A DNA stretch of 64,000 bases. It comes from Winogradskya humida. Lineage in GTDB: Bacteria; Actinomycetota; Actinomycetes; Mycobacteriales; Micromonosporaceae. Below, piece by piece: positions 33,858-42,377 of the stretch (the first letter of the stretch is position 1; every line of letters starts with the position of its first letter). Location of the stretch: assembly GCF_016862215.1 (NCBI RefSeq), contig NZ_BOMN01000040.1:1-64000 (forward strand), given 5' to 3'. A program made the position numbers and the translations under genes. Below the pieces are notes generated by a model. That model was given only the letters and a program-made list of their open reading frames with translations, was not told the DNA's origin and searched no databases.

Positions 33858-35420
33858 CCACCTCCGCAACGCCCGCAGAAGCTGCTCGTCGCGGCGAATG
33901 TCATCGGCACCGACCACCGTCGGATCCGCGTTGTGCCGGCGGCGCGCGGCCACCTCGACCTCCACCAACGGCCGAGCCGACGCCGCGCCCGTCCCCATCA
34001 ACGCCCAGGTCTCGGCTACATACGGCCGGGCGCGCCGGTTCACCTGCCACGTCCGCTCGAGCACATCCAGGCCGCTCGCATCCCCGGCCACGAGCCACAA
34101 CGCCCGGGCCGCACCAAGGTCATCCCACCGCGCCAGCAGACCCCGAAGCTTCTCAGCGCTGCCGGTGGCGTGCTCGCCCAGCTCACCCAGGCCTTCGGTG
34201 GCCCGCCCCTGCCACACCGGATCGCCGAGATAGCGGTCATAAACGGCTTCGGTTTCGGCAGGGTCACCACCGAGCGCATGCGCCGCCCCGGCGGCGGCCA
34301 TCGCTGTCGCCGGATCGGCCGAGGTCAGCGCACCCCGGACCATGGGCAGCGCTTCGGCAGCCGGCGATCCGATCGAGGCGAGCACCCGCAACGTGTCCTC
34401 CCGCATCGGCTCCACCAGGATCAACGGAATTGCCGCAGCCGGATCGATCCGGGCCAGCCCGTGCAGCAACTCACGCCTGTTCTTCCCGCGCAGCTCATCG
34501 AGCCGCCCGAGGGCCACGGGAGCCAGATGCCGGGCCCGCTCCCCGAACGGACCCAGGAACTGCCCGACATCGCGTGCCAACTCGTCGTTGCGCAAAACCC
34601 ACTCCAGCATTGCCAGCGCACGCTCATCGCCGGTGCCGGCAAGACAGGCGAGCGCCACCCCGACGGCAGGCTCCCCGGACGTCCACCGCCTGATCCAGAC
34701 CACGCTCTCCTCAGCGTCGGGACTTTCCGCCACGCGCCGATCAGTGCCGATCAAAGCGACATGTACGCCGTCAGCAGCCGGACCAGCCCCCTCACCCAAC
34801 CGCCGCAGCAGCCCCAGAGCCCGATCCCGAAGAAGCGGCCGCCCGTCGCTGAGCTGATCCCCGACCAGTCCGATCAGCTCGTCGTAGGACCCACGCCAAC
34901 GCTGCACCAGATCGGCCGCCGGCCCCATGGCATCGAGTCGAGCCCTCGGCTCAGCCTCCCGCAGCAACCCGGTGAGCAACGTGACGCGCTCCACGACCCG
35001 GTCCTCGAGCGCTTCGCTGACAGTGCGGACCACCGTCTCGAACTCCGCAGTCGCATCGCCGCGGTATCCGCCAACGAGCAGATCGCGAGCCAGGCGCACA
35101 TCAACGGCGGGGGCCATCCCCGCCACCGCTGCCATCCGGACCCGCGGCTCGTCGTCCTCGAGGACACCGGCGAGCCACTCCTGGGCGGTATCAGCGCCAA
35201 CGCCGTGACGAGCCAGTCGTGCCACCGCCGCGACCAGACTCGCCCGCACAAACGCCTCGGGCTCATCGGGGAACCGCCCCCGCAGCACAGCCGGCTCCGC
35301 GATGAGCGTGGCGGACTCCGCCCGTACCCAAGGATCGGGATCTGTCAGAAGGGCCGGCCACATCGGAAGCGCGCCCATGGCCGCATCGTGGGCACCGATG
35401 GAAGCGACCAGCGTAACCAC
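33834..35420 (-). CDS. HEAT-repeat protein, 5'-truncated
   Basis: A 528-residue all-helical protein of degenerate HEAT repeats (for example DPDPWVRAESATLIAEPA and DDEPRVRMAAVAGMAPA). Homologues known to me continue upstream with a block ending like AIPFLLRIAGD; here AIPFLLRIAGDVGRPGRAEV is present in frame directly before the GTG at 35420 but is cut by a TAG about 63 bp upstream, and the usual earlier block is absent. It thus looks like a gene that lost its N-terminus, perhaps still expressed from the GTG. Its 3' end overlaps the ASST gene by 24 bp. Confidence 0.65.
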   Translation of the reverse strand: MVTLVASIGAHDAAMGALPMWPALLTDPDPWVRAESATLIAEPAVLRGRFPDEPEAFVRASLVAAVARLARHGVGADTAQEWLAGVLEDDEPRVRMAAVAGMAPAVDVRLARDLLVGGYRGDATAEFETVVRTVSEALEDRVVERVTLLTGLLREAEPRARLDAMGPAADLVQRWRGSYDELIGLVGDQLSDGRPLLRDRALGLLRRLGEGAGPAADGVHVALIGTDRRVAESPDAEESVVWIRRWTSGEPAVGVALACLAGTGDERALAMLEWVLRNDELARDVGQFLGPFGERARHLAPVALGRLDELRGKNRRELLHGLARIDPAAAIPLILVEPMREDTLRVLASIGSPAAEALPMVRGALTSADPATAMAAAGAAHALGGDPAETEAVYDRYLGDPVWQGRATEGLGELGEHATGSAEKLRGLLARWDDLGAARALWLVAGDASGLDVLERTWQVNRRARPYVAETWALMGTGAASARPLVEVEVAARRRHNADPTVVGADDIRRDEQLLRALRRWSDANGHG

Positions 35421-35584
35421 CTCAGCCCTGCCAGGCCGCCCGACGTCACCGGCGATGCGCAGCAGGAAAGGAATCGCAGCCTAAAGATGTTCACAGGCAG
35501 GATGATGCTCCACCCCTACGACACTTTCCGGAGCCCGACATTGTGGACAGCCATCGCTAGGGTGCACGTTTTGGGGAGGTCGGG

Positions 35585-36244
35585 TTGCGGCGTTGGGTGA
35601 GTTGGCGGCGGCTGGGTGTGGCGGTCGCGGTGGTCGTGGTGCTGATGAGTGCGCCCTGGTTGTGGACGACGCTTGCTGCTCAGGGGCACCTTTACGACGA
35701 GGCTGACGCTCCGGCCGCTGACGTTGTCATTGTGCTGGGGACGCAGGTGGCGACGGATCGGCGTACGCCCGAGGCGAGGCTTGCTGGACGGCTGCAGACC
35801 GCGGCAGCTCTCGTGAAGGCCGGCAAAGCGCGCGTGATCCTGGTCTCCGGGGACGGCGGCGGCGATTCGGGCGACGAGCCCGCCGCGATGACGTCCTACC
35901 TCACCGATCAGCTCGGCATCGACAAGCAGCGCGTCGTCGCCGACCCGAGCGGCCTGGACACCTACGACAGCTGCGCCCGGGCCAAGGACGTCTACGGCCT
36001 GTCCAAGGCCCTGATCGTCACGCAGTCCTACCACCTGTCCCGCGCGGTGACCCTCTGCCGCCAGATCGGCCTCGACATCGACGGTGTCAAAGCCCGATGC
36101 GACGGTTGCGGCAAAGCTCTGCTCGCCGAGAAATCCGTCCGCGACTACTTCGCCAGCGGCAAAGCCGCCTGGGACGTAGTCCGGGGCCGACACCCTGCCG
36201 TCAGCTCGCCCCCGACCTCCGCCGTTCGGGATGCCCTCTCGTGA
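35585..36244 (+). CDS. SanA/YdcF-like (DUF218) membrane protein
   Basis: A 219-residue protein with an N-terminal transmembrane helix (about residues 9-30) and an extracytoplasmic DUF218 domain: ADVVIVLGTQVATD, ARLAGRLQTAAALV, VILVSGDGGG, DPSGLDTYDSCARAKDVYG and ALIVTQSYHLSRAV. SanA homologues affect envelope permeability, for instance to vancomycin. The TTG at 35585 is chosen because GGGGAGG lies 5 nt upstream and the helix follows at once. It stops one base before the end of the convergent toxin gene. Confidence 0.88.
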   Translation: MRRWVSWRRLGVAVAVVVVLMSAPWLWTTLAAQGHLYDEADAPAADVVIVLGTQVATDRRTPEARLAGRLQTAAALVKAGKARVILVSGDGGGDSGDEPAAMTSYLTDQLGIDKQRVVADPSGLDTYDSCARAKDVYGLSKALIVTQSYHLSRAVTLCRQIGLDIDGVKARCDGCGKALLAEKSVRDYFASGKAAWDVVRGRHPAVSSPPTSAVRDALS

Positions 36245-36245
36245 T

Positions 36246-36665
36246 TCAGCCGATGCGTTTGCGTCTCGGCGGACCGAACTCGTGGAGCACGTAAAAGCCC
36301 ACTCGCCGATCGCGGACGCGCTGGAAGATCGAACGCCGGTGAGCGTCGAAGCGGGCAGCTTTTGCTGCTGCTGTCAGATTGGCGTTGTCGAGGCAGTGCA
36401 CGCACCCGCCGTACTGGTTCAGCAGCGTACGCACGGCGGGTTGGGTGGAGATCCGCTCGTCCTGGGTGAGCAACGACCAGCCACGTCGCAGACCGAACTC
36501 GATCCACTCGTCGTCACCCGCGTGCTGAGCGTCATCCGGGAAGTGATCACCGATGACGTGTATGAGCCAACCGAGTTCGCTCAGCAGGACCGGGGCACCC
36601 CGTCCGAGGCACCTGTCCGCGAAAAACTCAGGCTGCGACTCTGACAAGCGCTTCGACTTGGTCAA
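36246..36665 (-). CDS. PIN-like toxin (VapC45-type)
   Basis: A 139-residue protein with a divergent PIN-like fold: FFADRCLGRGAPVLLSELGW, VIGDHFPDDAQHAGDDEWI and GWSLLTQDERI supply the acidic residues expected for a metal-dependent RNase. The size and gene order (DUF433 antitoxin first) match Mycobacterium tuberculosis VapBC45 (Rv2018-Rv2019). A TTG at 36665 gives the longest frame and overlaps the antitoxin gene by 38 nt; an internal TTG at 36647 is also possible. It would cleave RNA when free of antitoxin. Confidence 0.75.
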   Translation of the reverse strand: MTKSKRLSESQPEFFADRCLGRGAPVLLSELGWLIHVIGDHFPDDAQHAGDDEWIEFGLRRGWSLLTQDERISTQPAVRTLLNQYGGCVHCLDNANLTAAAKAARFDAHRRSIFQRVRDRRVGFYVLHEFGPPRRKRIG

Positions 36666-37275
36666 CGCTCAATCCATACTCGTCGGCAACCACTTCGTAC
36701 GACTCTCCTGCTCGCCACATACCGAGCACCGCATCGACCGGGACTTTCGCCGGCTCGATGATCGGTGCGCCCCAGGCAAAGCGAGGATCGATGACTACCT
36801 GTGCGACCGCGGGGTCGTATCGTCGCAGGATCAGGCGCTGGGCGAAGCCGTCGTCGTCCCAGGTCACATACTTCAGATAGTCCTCGACCACACTCCGGAT
36901 GGGGATCTGCCGGTCTGTGGCTCGGTGGAGTTCATCGCTGTCCAGGTAGTGAATGAACACATCGATCCCGTCGGTGGCGATCCGTCGGGTCGCGAGGCCG
37001 TATTCGGTGCCGAATTCGGCCCGGACCTCCGCGGCTGCCGCAGCGATCGCTCGCGGGTTCAAACCGAGATCACGTAGGGCGCGGAGCACGTAGGCCTCGA
37101 CCAGGGCGATGAACGGCACCGACGGCCAGCCACGCTTTTCGGGCCTGACGCTGTGCACCAGCGCGGGGTGGCCTGGATCGGGAACCAGCCATCTGCGCAT
37201 GGTGCGCTCAGGTATCTGCAGGTGCGTCGCAGCCTCGAAGGGGGTGAGCAGGGGAACCGTGAACCTGTCGACCAT
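36628..37275 (-). CDS. DUF433-type antitoxin (VapB45-like)
   Basis: About 215 residues. An N-terminal helix-turn-helix-like segment (LTPFEAATHLQIPERTMRRW) should bind DNA; the C-terminus has VIDPRFAWGAPIIEPAKVPV and VLGMWRAGESYEVVADEYGL, the DUF433 antitoxin signature that neutralises the PIN-like toxin. The ATG at 37275 has GGGAG 5 nt upstream and is preferred to the ATG at 37311. The pair is probably autoregulated. The toxin start overlaps the end of this gene, so translation is coupled. Confidence 0.78.
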   Translation of the reverse strand: MVDRFTVPLLTPFEAATHLQIPERTMRRWLVPDPGHPALVHSVRPEKRGWPSVPFIALVEAYVLRALRDLGLNPRAIAAAAAEVRAEFGTEYGLATRRIATDGIDVFIHYLDSDELHRATDRQIPIRSVVEDYLKYVTWDDDGFAQRLILRRYDPAVAQVVIDPRFAWGAPIIEPAKVPVDAVLGMWRAGESYEVVADEYGLSVDQVEALVRVAA

Positions 37276-37368
37276 GCCCTCTCCCGTCGTAGCTGCCGCC
37301 TGATCGAGCATGGCACACCGCCCCGGGCTTGCCTGTTCCGCTTGGGCCTGTTGCAGGGGAAATTTACG

Positions 37369-37812
37369 TCACTCGCGTGGCGGGTTGAGGATCATCTGGG
37401 GGCCCTCGCCGCGGGAGGCGAGCTCGTCGTGGGGGTTTATCAAGCTGCACCGCTGCAGTGACAGGCAGCCGCACCCGATGCACCCGGTGAGCTGATCCCG
37501 GAGCCGTTCCATCATCGTGATCCGCTCCTCAAGCTTGCGCTGCCACCGGGCCGACAACCGTGCCCAGTCCGTCTTGGTGGGCGTCCTGTTCTCGGGGAGG
37601 GCGGCGAGCGCCGAACGGATTTCCTCCAAGGACACGCCGACCTGCTGGGCGATCCGGATGAACGCGATTCTCCGCAGCTCGTGCCGTTCGTAACGGCGCT
37701 GGTTGCCGCTGGTGCGGGTGGAGGTGATCAGGCCTTCCTTCTCGTAGAAGCGCAGCGCGGACTGGGCTACGCCGCTTCGGGCGGCCATGTCGCTGATCGT
37801 CAGGAGTTCCAC
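37369..37812 (-). CDS. soxR: Redox-sensing MerR-family regulator SoxR
   Basis: A 147-residue activator. The N-terminal MerR helix-turn-helix reads TISDMAARSGVAQSALRFYE; a coiled coil follows (about residues 80-110); then the [2Fe-2S] cluster ligands CIGCGCLSLQRC in the CxxCxCxxxxxC spacing unique to SoxR. In actinomycetes SoxR responds to redox-active metabolites. It is divergent from the split transketolase genes, with a near-perfect inverted repeat between, so those genes are likely targets, which is unusual for SoxR. Confidence 0.93.
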   Translation of the reverse strand: MELLTISDMAARSGVAQSALRFYEKEGLITSTRTSGNQRRYERHELRRIAFIRIAQQVGVSLEEIRSALAALPENRTPTKTDWARLSARWQRKLEERITMMERLRDQLTGCIGCGCLSLQRCSLINPHDELASRGEGPQMILNPPRE

Positions 37813-37829
37813 CGCAGAAAAGTCCTTGA

Positions 37830-37847
37830 GTTGAAGTGAACTTTAAC
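37830..37847. promoter_or_regulatory. Inverted repeat between soxR and transketolase genes
   Basis: GTTGAAGT-GA-ACTTTAAC, an 8-bp dyad with one mismatch, lies in the 50-bp gap between the divergent soxR (37812) and transketolase (37863) starts. Position and symmetry fit a MerR-family operator, but it is not the classical soxbox sequence. Confidence 0.5.
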
Positions 37848-37862
37848 TTGCAGGGTTAGCGT

Positions 37863-38507
37863 ATGACGATTGACGCCTTGAAGCGAGCAGACGCCAAGCA
37901 CGCGCCCAGTGCGTACTCGACGCTTGATGTTCTGTGGGTGCTCTATGACCGCGTTCTGCGGGTGAGCCCGGAGACCGTTGACGATCCGGACCGGGATCGG
38001 TTCTTCCTGTCGAAGGGCCATGGGCCGCTGGCCTACTACTCGGTGCTCGCCGCCAAGGGGTTCTTTCCCGAGGAATGGCTCGACGATGTCGGGAGCGCGA
38101 CCAGCAGGCTCGGGCATCATCCCGACCGGGTGCTGGTGCCGGGCGTCGAGGTGGGCACCGGGTCGCTCGGGCACGGGCTCGGGCTGGCCGTCGGGACCGC
38201 GCTCGGATTGCGGGCGCAGGGATACGTGCAGACCAGGACGTTTGTGCTGCTGGGCGATGCGGAGCTGGACGAGGGATCCAACCATGAGGCCATCGCGTAC
38301 GCCGCCGCGGTCGGACTGGACCTCACCGCGATCGTGATCGACAACCGGTCCGCGACGCACGGGTGGCCCGGTGGGATCGCCGCACGGTTCATCGGGTGGC
38401 GGGTATCGCATGTGGATGGGCGGGACCGGGACCAGATCGAGGCGGCGCTGACGCTGAAAGGCGGCCCCCGCGTGGTGATCGCCGCGGTCGAGAAGAAGGA
38501 GAGCTGA
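37863..38507 (+). CDS. Transketolase, N-terminal (TPP-binding) subunit
   Basis: A 214-residue half-transketolase. It has FFLSKGHGPLAYYSVLA, GSLGHGLGLAVGTALGL and the TPP/metal motif GDAELDEGSNHEAI with IVIDN, and covers the diphosphate-binding domain only. It needs the pyrimidine-binding subunit encoded 2 bp downstream. Many bacteria have such split transketolase-like pairs of uncertain substrate; some act in secondary metabolism or sulfur-sugar use. The ATG follows a short spacer that holds the presumed SoxR site, so induction by redox-active compounds is likely. Confidence 0.88.
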   Translation: MTIDALKRADAKHAPSAYSTLDVLWVLYDRVLRVSPETVDDPDRDRFFLSKGHGPLAYYSVLAAKGFFPEEWLDDVGSATSRLGHHPDRVLVPGVEVGTGSLGHGLGLAVGTALGLRAQGYVQTRTFVLLGDAELDEGSNHEAIAYAAAVGLDLTAIVIDNRSATHGWPGGIAARFIGWRVSHVDGRDRDQIEAALTLKGGPRVVIAAVEKKES

Positions 38508-38509
38508 TC

Positions 38510-39385
38510 ATGCGGGATACCTTCGTCGCCACGACCACCGCGATTCTGGAGGAGGATCCCCGGACCGCGCTCGTGCTCGCTGACATCTCGGCCGATGCTT
38601 TCGCTCCCGCAATGCGCAGGCATCCCGATCGGGTGCTCAATGTCGGGATCCGGGAACAGTTGATGGCCGGGGTGGCGGGCGGGCTCGCGCTGACCGGGTT
38701 ACGACCTTTCCTCCATTCGTACGCCCCCTTCGTCATCGATCGCGCGTACGAGCAGATCAAGCTGGACCTGGGGCACCAGAACGCCGGGGCGGTGATCGTG
38801 AGCATCGGGGGGTCTTACGACGCCTCCGCCGAGGGCTACACGCACCAGTCGCCCGGTGACGTCGCATTGCTGGACACTCTTGAGGGGTGGACCGTGCACG
38901 TTCCCGGGCATCCGGATGAGGTGCCGGGAATGCTGTGGGCCGCCGCCCGGCATGACGAACGTGTCTACATCCGGCTCTCGTCGCAGCAGAACGCGGCGGC
39001 CTATCCCGGCACTGATCTCAAGGTCGTCCGTCGGGGGCCACAGAATGGTGCCGTGGTGCTGGCGGTGGGGCCGATGCTCGATCCCGTGCTGCGGGCGGGA
39101 CTGGATGTGACCGTTGCCTACACGAATACGCCACGACCGTTGGACGTGAATCGTCTGCGGGAGCTGGTTACCGACGAGATGGTGATGGTGGAGCCGTATC
39201 TCGCGGGGACTTCCAGCCGGGCGGTGTCGGCGGCGCTTTCTCGCGTACCCCATCGGGAATTGCATCTCGGGGTGAGCCGGACCGAACACCGCGGATATGG
39301 GTCGCCGGCTGACCATGCTCAATGGCATGGTCTTGATCCGGCGGGCCTGCGTGCCTCGATCGACGCCTTTTTACGAAAGGACTAG
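38510..39385 (+). CDS. Transketolase, C-terminal (pyrimidine-binding) subunit
   Basis: A 291-residue partner of the preceding protein. It contains NVGIREQLMAGVAGGLAL, with the catalytic Glu that activates TPP, the SIGGSYDASAEGYTHQSPGD block with conserved His, and a C-terminal transketolase domain (VVLAVGPMLDPVL to ELVTDEMVMVEPYL). It starts 2 nt after the stop of the N-terminal subunit, so the two are co-translated. Its 3' end overlaps the convergent gene by 15 bp. Confidence 0.88.
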   Translation: MRDTFVATTTAILEEDPRTALVLADISADAFAPAMRRHPDRVLNVGIREQLMAGVAGGLALTGLRPFLHSYAPFVIDRAYEQIKLDLGHQNAGAVIVSIGGSYDASAEGYTHQSPGDVALLDTLEGWTVHVPGHPDEVPGMLWAAARHDERVYIRLSSQQNAAAYPGTDLKVVRRGPQNGAVVLAVGPMLDPVLRAGLDVTVAYTNTPRPLDVNRLRELVTDEMVMVEPYLAGTSSRAVSAALSRVPHRELHLGVSRTEHRGYGSPADHAQWHGLDPAGLRASIDAFLRKD

Positions 39386-39814
39386 GCCACCACGGCGCTC
39401 GCGGAAGACCTGCTTGAGCAATGCGTCGAAATGCCAGACGCGGTCTGGTTCGCTGACCCGCAGCCGGAATCGTTCGCGGACCCCGTCCACCGCGGTGGCG
39501 GCCACGTCGACCGTGGATTCGCGCAGGTCCGGGCTCCAGGTGACGTCGCTGAGGTGGCGCAGGTTCGCGTTGAGGTGCAGTCGCAGGCGGTGCAGGATCC
39601 GGGTTTCCTGGGTGATGACGAGCCGGCGTCTGGTGAGCACCATCAGGAATTCGCCGGACATCGGGCGGTCGGTGCTGACGCAACGGGTGACCAGTACGGT
39701 CGCGTCGTCCGAATCCACGCAGCGGCGAAAGATCGGCATGTGCCGGCTCAAGGTCGGAATGGGAACTCCGGCTTCGGCGGCGGCGGGAAGGAACGTACGG
39801 GAGAACACGTCCAT
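39371..39814 (-). CDS. Hypothetical protein, possible PH-like fold
   Basis: A 147-residue soluble protein. The region SGEFLMVLTRRRLVITQETR followed by HLSDVTWSPDL resembles the strand pattern of bacterial PH-like domains, in which a protein kept near the membrane binds ligands, but no firm family can be named. ATG start. Convergent with the transketolase genes and 58 bp after the thiolase gene start side on the same strand. Function unknown. Confidence 0.55.
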   Translation of the reverse strand: MDVFSRTFLPAAAEAGVPIPTLSRHMPIFRRCVDSDDATVLVTRCVSTDRPMSGEFLMVLTRRRLVITQETRILHRLRLHLNANLRHLSDVTWSPDLRESTVDVAATAVDGVRERFRLRVSEPDRVWHFDALLKQVFRERRGGLVLS

Positions 39815-39872
39815 GTGGCGTTTAACGGTGACGTCCGTGGTAAGGCTCGGCCGTGTCGAGATGAATATCGAA

Positions 39873-40994
39873 TTACAGAAGCTCGACGATCGTGGCGTTG
39901 GCCATTCCGCCGCCCTCGCACATGGTCTGCAACCCGTAGCGGATCCCGGTCTGTCGCATATGGTGCAGCATCGTCGTCATGATGCGTGCGCCGGACGCAC
40001 CGAGCGGGTGACCCAGCGCGATGGCGCCGCCCCGGGGATTGAGCCGTGCGGGGTCGGCGCCGGTCTCAGCGAGCCACGCGAGGGGGACCGGCGCGAACGC
40101 CTCGTTCACCTCGTAGACGCCGATGTCGTCGAGGGTGAGCCCGGCGCGGGCCAGCACCTTCGCGGTGGCCGGGATCGGCGCGGTCAGCATGATCACGGGG
40201 TCGGCGCCGGCCACCACCGCGGTGTGGACGCGGGCCAGAGGCCGCAGTCCGTGCGCGGATGCCCACTCCGAGGTCGTGACGCCCAGCGCGGCGGCACCGT
40301 CGGAGACCTGCGATGCCGAACCCGCCGTGACGACGCCGCCCGCCTTGAACGGCGTCTTCAGCCCGGCCAGCTTCTCGATCGTGGTGTCGCGACGAATGCC
40401 TTCATCTCTGACAACCCCGGTAATTTCCGCGTCGAAATCCCCGGCGTCCTGAGCCTTGGCCGCAGCGGCGTGACTGCTCAGCGCGTACTCATCGAGTTGA
40501 GCCCTGGTGAAACCCCACCGCGCGGCGATCATCTCGGCGCCGACACCCTGGTTGAAAGCGGCGTCGCCGTAACGCTCCCGGATCTTTGATCCGTAAGGGT
40601 CCTGGCCTGCGGCGCTCGAACCCATCGGCACCCGGCTCATCGACTCGACGCCGCCGGCGACCACCAGGTCGGCCTGGCCGGACATGACCGTCGCGGCGGC
40701 CACGTGCAGTGCCTGCTGGCTCGATCCGCACTGCCGGTCCATGGTCGAGGCGGGCACCGACTCGGGCCAGCCGGCCGCGAGGACCGCGTTGCGGCCGATG
40801 TTCCACGACTGCTCACCCACCTGCGAGACGCAGCCCCACATCACGTCTTCGACGTCGGCAGGATCAAAACCGGTGCGTCCGCTCAGGGCCGTGAGCACTT
40901 CCGCAGAAAGATCCACGGGGTGTACGCCCGACAGCCCGCCGTTACGCCTTCCGACCGCGGTCCGCACCGCGCCGACGATCACCGCATCTCGCAT
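39873..40994 (-). CDS. Acetyl-CoA acetyltransferase (thiolase)
   Basis: A 373-residue thiolase. It has the acyl-accepting Cys in DRQCGSSQQALH, NEAFAPVPLAW, the GHPLGASGARI loop and the second catalytic Cys in MCEGGGMANATIVEL. It catalyses condensation or cleavage between acyl-CoA and acetyl-CoA in fatty-acid or PHB-type metabolism. ATG 40994 gives MRDAVIVGAVRTAVGRR, the usual thiolase start; the longer frame upstream is spurious. No other beta-oxidation gene is adjacent. Confidence 0.92.
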   Translation of the reverse strand: MRDAVIVGAVRTAVGRRNGGLSGVHPVDLSAEVLTALSGRTGFDPADVEDVMWGCVSQVGEQSWNIGRNAVLAAGWPESVPASTMDRQCGSSQQALHVAAATVMSGQADLVVAGGVESMSRVPMGSSAAGQDPYGSKIRERYGDAAFNQGVGAEMIAARWGFTRAQLDEYALSSHAAAAKAQDAGDFDAEITGVVRDEGIRRDTTIEKLAGLKTPFKAGGVVTAGSASQVSDGAAALGVTTSEWASAHGLRPLARVHTAVVAGADPVIMLTAPIPATAKVLARAGLTLDDIGVYEVNEAFAPVPLAWLAETGADPARLNPRGGAIALGHPLGASGARIMTTMLHHMRQTGIRYGLQTMCEGGGMANATIVELL

Positions 40995-41031
40995 ACTTGC
41001 GACTGTATGCCGGGCTGCCATAGTGGTGGGC

Positions 41032-41469
41032 ATGTCGCCTTTGTTGTGGCGGGTGAAGCCCGTGCTGCCCGTGACGAAACTGCTCGGCGCGGTGGCGCTC
41101 GTGGTCCTGGTGGTCGCCTTCGGTGGCAATGATCCGGTGCAGTGGGTGCTGGCCCTGACCGTCGCAGCGGGTCTCACCGGCTGGGCGCTGCGCGATCTGA
41201 TCAGGCCGGTCCGGCTCGCCGCGGACCTGACGGGGGTCACCGTGGTCACCGGCTACGCCGCCCGGCGCCACCTGCCCTGGTCCCAGATCGAGCACGTACG
41301 CGTCGACACCCGCGCCCGCCGTGGCATCCGCAGCAATCTCCTCGAGATCGACGCGGGCGACAGCCTGCACCTGCTCAGCGTGCACGAGCTGGGCACCGAG
41401 CCGGACGAGGTGGCCGAGGCCCTCGCCGAGCTGCGGGAAGCCGCGATTACGGCAGAGACATCGTCCTGA
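41032..41469 (+). CDS. Membrane-anchored PH domain protein
   Basis: A 145-residue protein with two hydrophobic helices (about residues 14-30 and 36-52), then a small bacterial PH domain (RLAADLTGVTVVTGYAARR, LPWSQIEHVRVDT, SNLLEIDAGDSLHLLSV). It resembles the CFP6/Rv0010c-like family. Next to rhomboid and cyclophilin genes, as in the origin-proximal block of mycobacteria. Function unknown, probably envelope. Its end overlaps the convergent rhomboid gene by 23 bp. Confidence 0.8.
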   Translation: MSPLLWRVKPVLPVTKLLGAVALVVLVVAFGGNDPVQWVLALTVAAGLTGWALRDLIRPVRLAADLTGVTVVTGYAARRHLPWSQIEHVRVDTRARRGIRSNLLEIDAGDSLHLLSVHELGTEPDEVAEALAELREAAITAETSS

Positions 41470-42346
41470 CCACCGCGAGCACGACGAGCACCAGGAAGAT
41501 CGCGCCGAGCCCGACACCCTGGACGAGGTTGCGTTTGTCCCGCGGGGCGTAGGCGATGGCGATCGCGGCCAGAAACCCGGTGAGCATCCCGCCGAGGTGC
41601 CCGGGGATCGAGATGTTGCTGACCGTCAACGTGAAGATGACATTGATCACGATCACCGGCAGGATCGGGGCGATGCTCAGGTTGAGCCGCTTCAGAAGGA
41701 CCAGCATGGCCGCCATCAGGCCGAAGACCGCGGTCGACGCACCGGCGGTCGGCGTGTTGGGGCCGGTGAAGAGGTAGGCCGCCACGTTGCCGCCGAAGCC
41801 CGCCAGCAGGTAGAGGCCGGTGAAGCGCAGCGGGCCGAGCGTGCCCTCGATGTCACGGCCGAGGATCCACAGCGCGTACATGTTCAGCAGCAGATGGATC
41901 ACGCCGTAGTGCAGGAACATCGCGGTGAACAGGCGCCACCACTCGCCGTTGCCCGAGATGCCCATCTCACCGACCGTGGTGTAGCTGACGACCGAGCCCC
42001 AGTCGGTGAGCGGGGTGCTGCCGCCGAGCAGGCCACCGAGCCCCCCGCCGGCGACCGCGTTGGCGCTGCCGGAGGAGAGGATCGAGATGACCATGACCAG
42101 CACGTTGATGCCGATCAGTGACTTGGTGGCTATCGCGGCGCGACCGGCCAGGCTGCCGCCGAACGCGGTGCGGGCCGCCGGCTGAGTGCGCCGCCCTTGG
42201 GCGACGCACTCAGGGCACTGATGACCGACCGAAGCCTCGTTCATGCAATCCGGGCAGATGGGCCGCTCACAGCGGGTGCACCGGATGTATGTCTCCTTGG
42301 ACGGGTGCCGATAGCAGACGGGCGCCGTCACCGGAGACTCACTCAT
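41447..42346 (-). CDS. Rhomboid family intramembrane serine protease
   Basis: A 299-residue membrane protease. An N-terminal zinc-ribbon/B-box-like segment (CYRHPSKETYIRCTRC, ICPDCMNEASVGHQCPEC) precedes seven hydrophobic helices. The active-site Ser lies in GASTAVFGLMAAM, the His in ISIPGHLGGMLTGF, both conserved, so it should be active. Substrates are unknown. It follows the cyclophilin gene closely (31 bp), and the same pairing is common near the origin in actinobacteria. Confidence 0.93.
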   Translation of the reverse strand: MSESPVTAPVCYRHPSKETYIRCTRCERPICPDCMNEASVGHQCPECVAQGRRTQPAARTAFGGSLAGRAAIATKSLIGINVLVMVISILSSGSANAVAGGGLGGLLGGSTPLTDWGSVVSYTTVGEMGISGNGEWWRLFTAMFLHYGVIHLLLNMYALWILGRDIEGTLGPLRFTGLYLLAGFGGNVAAYLFTGPNTPTAGASTAVFGLMAAMLVLLKRLNLSIAPILPVIVINVIFTLTVSNISIPGHLGGMLTGFLAAIAIAYAPRDKRNLVQGVGLGAIFLVLVVLAVVRTMSLP

Positions 42347-42377
42347 GGTCCAAGGTTACCCGGAGGGTGAAAATCCC

